Shown here: one piece after another, positions 61,259 through 64,000 of the stretch
How the letters are laid out: every line of letters begins with the position of its first letter
How positions within the stretch are numbered: position 1 is the first letter of the stretch
Origin: Pseudaeromonas paramecii
GTDB lineage: Bacteria; Pseudomonadota; Gammaproteobacteria; Enterobacterales; Aeromonadaceae
Reading direction: 5' to 3'
Assembly (NCBI RefSeq): GCF_039540575.1
Contig: NZ_BAABFC010000012.1
Location: forward strand, 1 to 64,000
DNA: 64,000 nucleotides
Translations under genes and position numbers: made by a program
Notes under the pieces: model-generated
Seen by the model: the letters and a program-made list of their open reading frames with translations, nothing else
Told to the model about the DNA's origin: nothing
Database searches by the model: none

Positions 61259-62870
61259 AGTAGTTATCGGGGATCAGTATGCTGGGCTTGGGATCGGGCA
61301 GTGTGTCCGGGTAGTCCAGGTTGTAGTGCAAGCCGCGGGACTCCTTGCGCAGCATGGCAGAGCGCACGATCAATTCCGCCACCTGCAGCAGGTTGCGCAG
61401 CTCCAGCAGGTTGTTGGAAACGCGGAAGTGGGAGTAGTACTCCTGCACCTCCTGCTTGAGCAGGTCGATGCGCCGCTTGGCCCGTTCCAGCCGCTTGTTG
61501 GTGCGCACTATGCCCACATAGTCCCACATGAACAACCGCAGCTCGTGCCAGTTGTGCTGGATCACCACCTCTTCGTCCGAGTTGTTTACCTTGCTTTCGT
61601 CCCAGCGGGGCAATGCCGGCGGCGGCGAACTCATGGTTAAGCGGGCCAGTATGTCTTGGGCGGCCGAATGGGCGAACACCACGCACTCCAGTAGGGAGTT
61701 AGAGGCCAGGCGGTTGGCGCCGTGCAGACCCGTGTAGGAGACCTCGCCAATGGCGTATAGACCCGGGATATCGGTCTGGCCGGCTTGATCTATCATGACG
61801 CCCCCACAGGTGAAGTGGGCGGCCGGCACCACCGGCATGGGCTGACGGGTGATGTCGATGCCTACCTTGAGGCAGCGCTCGTAGATGGTGGGGAAATGCT
61901 TCTGGATGAAGTCAGCCGGTCTGTGGCTGATGTCCAGGTACATGCAGTCTACCCCCAGGCGCTTCATCTCGTAGTCGATGGCGCGGGCTACTACATCCCG
62001 CGGTGCCAGTTCGGCTCTGGGGTCGAAGTCCGGCATGAAGCGGCTGCCATCCGGGCGGCGCAGGTAGGCCCCCTCGCCCCGCAGGGCTTCGGTGAGCAGG
62101 AAGTTGCGGTCATCCGGGTGAAACAAGGTGGTGGGGTGGAACTGGTTGAATTCCATGTTGGCCACCCGGCAGCCGGCGCGCCAGGCCATGGCGATGCCAT
62201 CGCCGGAGCTGACATCCGGGTTGGAGGTGTACTGGTAGACCTTGGAGGCACCACCGGTGGCCAGGGCCACGAAGCGGGCCGATATGGTTTCCACCTGCTC
62301 GGCATTGCGGTTCCAGACATAGGCCCCCAGAATGCGGTTGCCGGGGATGCCCAGCTTGCGAGTGGTGATGAGATCCACCGCATTGAAGCGTTCCATCAGC
62401 TGGATGTTGGGGTGGGCGCGCACCTTGTCCACCAGCGTGATCTCCACCGCCTTGCCCGACGCATCGGCGGTATGAAAGATGCGCCTGTGGCTGTGGCCGC
62501 CTTCACGGGTCAGGTGGTAGGAGGGCTGACCATCGCCGTCGCTCGTCTCTTCTTGGTCAAACGGCACACCCTGGTTGATCAGCCACTGGATGCAATCCTT
62601 GGCATTGCGGGTGGTGAATTCCACCATGGGGCGGTCACACAGGCCGGCCCCGGCATTGAGGGTGTCGTTGACGTGAGATTCGATACTGTCCGTTTCGTCG
62701 AAAACGGCAGCGATGCCTCCTTGGGCATAGTAGGTGGCCCCTTCGCTCAAGGGTCCCTTGCTTAATACCATGACCCGGGCGTGATCTGCCAAACGCAGCG
62801 CCAGGGACAAACCGGCGGCACCACTGCCAATGATGAGGACGTCACAACTGTGTTCAACGTGCTGTTTCAT
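61257..62870 (-). CDS. nadB: L-aspartate oxidase
   Basis: This flavoprotein of about 537 residues oxidises aspartate to iminoaspartate, the first step of de novo NAD synthesis. The FAD dinucleotide-binding loop VLIIGSGAAGLSLAL begins at residue 11, the Ser/Thr-rich EGATYYAQGGIAAV loop is conserved, and HFTCGGVMID carries an active-site His region. The C-terminal helical domain has RTNKRLERAKRRI. The ATG at 62870 gives the E. coli-like length; an ATG at 62879 is equally possible, and both have weak ribosome binding sites. It is divergent from rpoE, as in enterics. Confidence 0.95.
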   Translation of the reverse strand: MKQHVEHSCDVLIIGSGAAGLSLALRLADHARVMVLSKGPLSEGATYYAQGGIAAVFDETDSIESHVNDTLNAGAGLCDRPMVEFTTRNAKDCIQWLINQGVPFDQEETSDGDGQPSYHLTREGGHSHRRIFHTADASGKAVEITLVDKVRAHPNIQLMERFNAVDLITTRKLGIPGNRILGAYVWNRNAEQVETISARFVALATGGASKVYQYTSNPDVSSGDGIAMAWRAGCRVANMEFNQFHPTTLFHPDDRNFLLTEALRGEGAYLRRPDGSRFMPDFDPRAELAPRDVVARAIDYEMKRLGVDCMYLDISHRPADFIQKHFPTIYERCLKVGIDITRQPMPVVPAAHFTCGGVMIDQAGQTDIPGLYAIGEVSYTGLHGANRLASNSLLECVVFAHSAAQDILARLTMSSPPPALPRWDESKVNNSDEEVVIQHNWHELRLFMWDYVGIVRTNKRLERAKRRIDLLKQEVQEYYSHFRVSNNLLELRNLLQVAELIVRSAMLRKESRGLHYNLDYPDTLPDPKPSILIPDNY

Positions 62871-62958
62871 AAGTATCATTGGCGTGGAGTGAGGAAGGCA
62901 CTATGTTAGCCCAAGAGCCGGGTAGGTGCAGCCGGGATCACGCTTTTTTGAATAATAA

Positions 62959-62986
62959 TGAACTTTTATAAAATCGCTCTGTCTGA
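62959..62986 (+). promoter_or_regulatory. sigma-E autoregulatory promoter of rpoE
   Basis: TGAACTT (62959-62965) and TCTGA (62982-62986) are separated by 16 bases. This matches the sigma-E consensus GGAACTT-N16-TCTGA with one mismatch. Transcription would start near 62993, about 52 bases before the rpoE ATG. Confidence 0.85.
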
Positions 62987-63044
62987 AAGTTTGTGTCTCA
63001 TCGGCCAATGACTTGGGATAAGCGAGTGGAGGTATCCTGCGCCG

Positions 63045-63632
63045 ATGAGCGAGGAGATAGAGGCAAATATTGACCAGGCCCTGGTAGAGCGTGTGCAGCG
63101 TGGTGACAAGCAGGCGTTTAATCTGCTGGTCAGCAAATACCAGCACAAGGTGATCGGTCTGGTGACCCGGTATGTGAATAATCCCGGGGATGCCGCCGAT
63201 GTGGCGCAGGAGGCCTTTATCAAGGCTTACCGCTCCTTGCCCACCTTTCGCGGTGAGAGTGCTTTCTATACCTGGCTGTACCGAATCGCCGTCAATACGG
63301 CCAAGAATTACCTGACGGCCCAGGGGCGCCGCCCGCCTGATGCGGATGTGGAAGCCAGCGAAGCCGAGTTTTATGAAGGGGCGGATGCCCTGCACGAGCA
63401 GGCCACCCCGGAAAACCTGATGTTGTCTGATGAGCTTAAGCGCCAGGTGCGCGCGGCCCTCGACAGCTTGCCCGATGATCTGCGCCAGGCGATAACCCTG
63501 CGGGAGATTGAGGGGCTGAGTTACGAGGAGATCGCCGTCATCATGGATTGTCCGGTGGGCACGATTCGCTCACGGATCTTCCGGGCGCGGGAGGTCATCG
63601 ACAAGTGGATTCAACCTTTGTTGCAACGCTAG
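63045..63632 (+). CDS. rpoE: extracytoplasmic stress sigma factor RpoE (sigma-E)
   Basis: This 195-residue ECF sigma factor drives the envelope-stress regulon. Region 2 (about residues 25-95) has DAADVAQEAFIKAYRSLPTF and FYTWLYRIAVNTAKNYL. Region 4 (about 130-185) has LPDDLRQAITLREIEGLSYEEIA and the DNA-reading helix VGTIRSRIFRARE. It is preceded by its own sigma-E promoter and followed 21 bases later by its anti-sigma gene rseA. DegS, encoded at 18.2-19.3 kb, is the protease that starts its release. Confidence 0.98.
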   Translation: MSEEIEANIDQALVERVQRGDKQAFNLLVSKYQHKVIGLVTRYVNNPGDAADVAQEAFIKAYRSLPTFRGESAFYTWLYRIAVNTAKNYLTAQGRRPPDADVEASEAEFYEGADALHEQATPENLMLSDELKRQVRAALDSLPDDLRQAITLREIEGLSYEEIAVIMDCPVGTIRSRIFRAREVIDKWIQPLLQR

Positions 63633-63653
63633 AAAGGGAGTAATCAGGCCATT

Positions 63654-64000
63654 ATGTCCAGTAATGAACGGATTTCGGCATTGATGGATCACCAGCTGTC
63701 CGATGACAAGTGGCTGGCGGATTTGCTCAAGGAGCCTGCCCAGGCCCAGACCTGGTCCCGTTATCACCTGATCGGTGATGCCCTACGTGACGAGTTGCCA
63801 GCCCGGATGCCGCTGGATTTCACCGATAAGGTGATGGCGGCTCTGGCCGAGGAGCCAACCGTGTTGGCGCCCCGTCCCAGCCGGCTGGCTTGGCACCAAT
63901 TGCAACCCAAGGTGGTGGCATTCGGTCGGCAGTTGGGGCAATACGCCATCGCCGCCTCGGTGGCGGCGGCGGTGATCGTCGGCGTGCAACAGTATCAACA
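63654..64000 (+). CDS. rseA: anti-sigma-E factor RseA, N-terminal part (cut by the window edge)
   Basis: The reading frame from ATG 63654 is open to the end of the window, giving 115 codons. It starts MSSNERISALMDHQLSDDKW, the typical RseA cytoplasmic anti-sigma domain that wraps RpoE, and reaches a hydrophobic segment (YAIAASVAAAVIVGV) that is the membrane anchor. The periplasmic part, with the DegS cleavage site and RseB-binding region, lies beyond the window. GGGAG sits 14 bases upstream, rather far for a ribosome binding site, so translation may be coupled to rpoE. Confidence 0.93.
   Translation, partial: MSSNERISALMDHQLSDDKWLADLLKEPAQAQTWSRYHLIGDALRDELPARMPLDFTDKVMAALAEEPTVLAPRPSRLAWHQLQPKVVAFGRQLGQYAIAASVAAAVIVGVQQYQ

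Overview
The window is a 64 kb stretch of GC-rich chromosome (about 60-65% G+C by eye) from a gammaproteobacterium. Conserved gene strings (kdsD-kdsC-lptCAB-rpoN-hpf-ptsN-rapZ-npr, mlaFEDCB-ibaG-murA, degQ-degS, rplM-rpsI-sspAB, yggS-proC-yggTU/rdgB-hemW, pilT-pilU, fldB-xerD-recJ, prfB-lysS, ygfZ/sdhE-ygfX, nadB/rpoE-rseA) match the E. coli/Vibrio/Aeromonas group. Protein composition and the accessory genes suggest the Aeromonadales (an Aeromonas, Oceanimonas or Zobellella-like organism). That placement is an inference, not a database result. I see no rRNA, tRNA, insertion sequence, prophage, attachment site or CRISPR array.

Layout. 0-5 kb: a minus-strand operon darP, rhodanese, MoxR ATPase, DUF58, transglutaminase. 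5-13.4 kb: pmbA, then the Kdo/LPS-transport/sigma-54/nitrogen-PTS cluster on the minus strand. 13.5-18.1 kb: the Mla lipid-transport operon with ibaG and murA. 18-21 kb: periplasmic proteases DegS and DegQ, and ZapG. 21.5-24 kb: ribosomal proteins L13 and S9 with SspA and SspB. 24-26 kb: a DoxX/extradiol dioxygenase/LysR divergon. 26-34 kb: the yggS-proC-yggT-yggU...rdgB-hemW series, interrupted by two large tandem paralogues with worn-out receiver domains. 34-36 kb: the PilT and PilU retraction ATPases. 36-41.7 kb: yaaA, srmB, trmN6, brnQ and a DUF2860 outer-membrane protein. 41.7-50.6 kb: fldB, xerD, an HD-domain gene, recJ, a chemoreceptor, prfB with its programmed frameshift, and lysS. 50.8-59.6 kb: the most accessory part, with a VOC protein, an amino-acid permease with a LysR regulator, an Aer-like chemoreceptor, a Ser/Asp-rich repeat protein, a lipoprotein, a NMT1/THI5-GGDEF sensor and a tandem Usp protein. 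59.6-64 kb: ygfZ, sdhE-ygfX, nadB and rpoE-rseA (rseA is cut by the window edge).

How the genes work together. Envelope biogenesis dominates: Kdo synthesis and LPS transport, phospholipid retrieval (Mla), peptidoglycan precursor synthesis (MurA), and the sigma-E stress circuit in which DegS acts on RseA to free RpoE. Regulation of carbon, nitrogen and cell wall is represented by RpoN, PtsN, NPr and RapZ. Surface motility and signalling are represented by PilTU, two chemoreceptors and a diguanylate cyclase.

Most of the window is conserved core. The best candidates for something undescribed are the duplicated pseudo-receiver/repeat protein pair at 28.0-31.4 kb, whose upstream member has a hairpin that appears to cover its ribosome binding site, and the small Ser/Asp-rich LQS-repeat protein at 55.6 kb with a possible sigma-54 promoter. 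Other oddities are a three-copy 38-bp repeat made from the 3' end of srmB, an AT-rich 3' third of trmN6, and two LysR-type boxes in the dioxygenase divergon.
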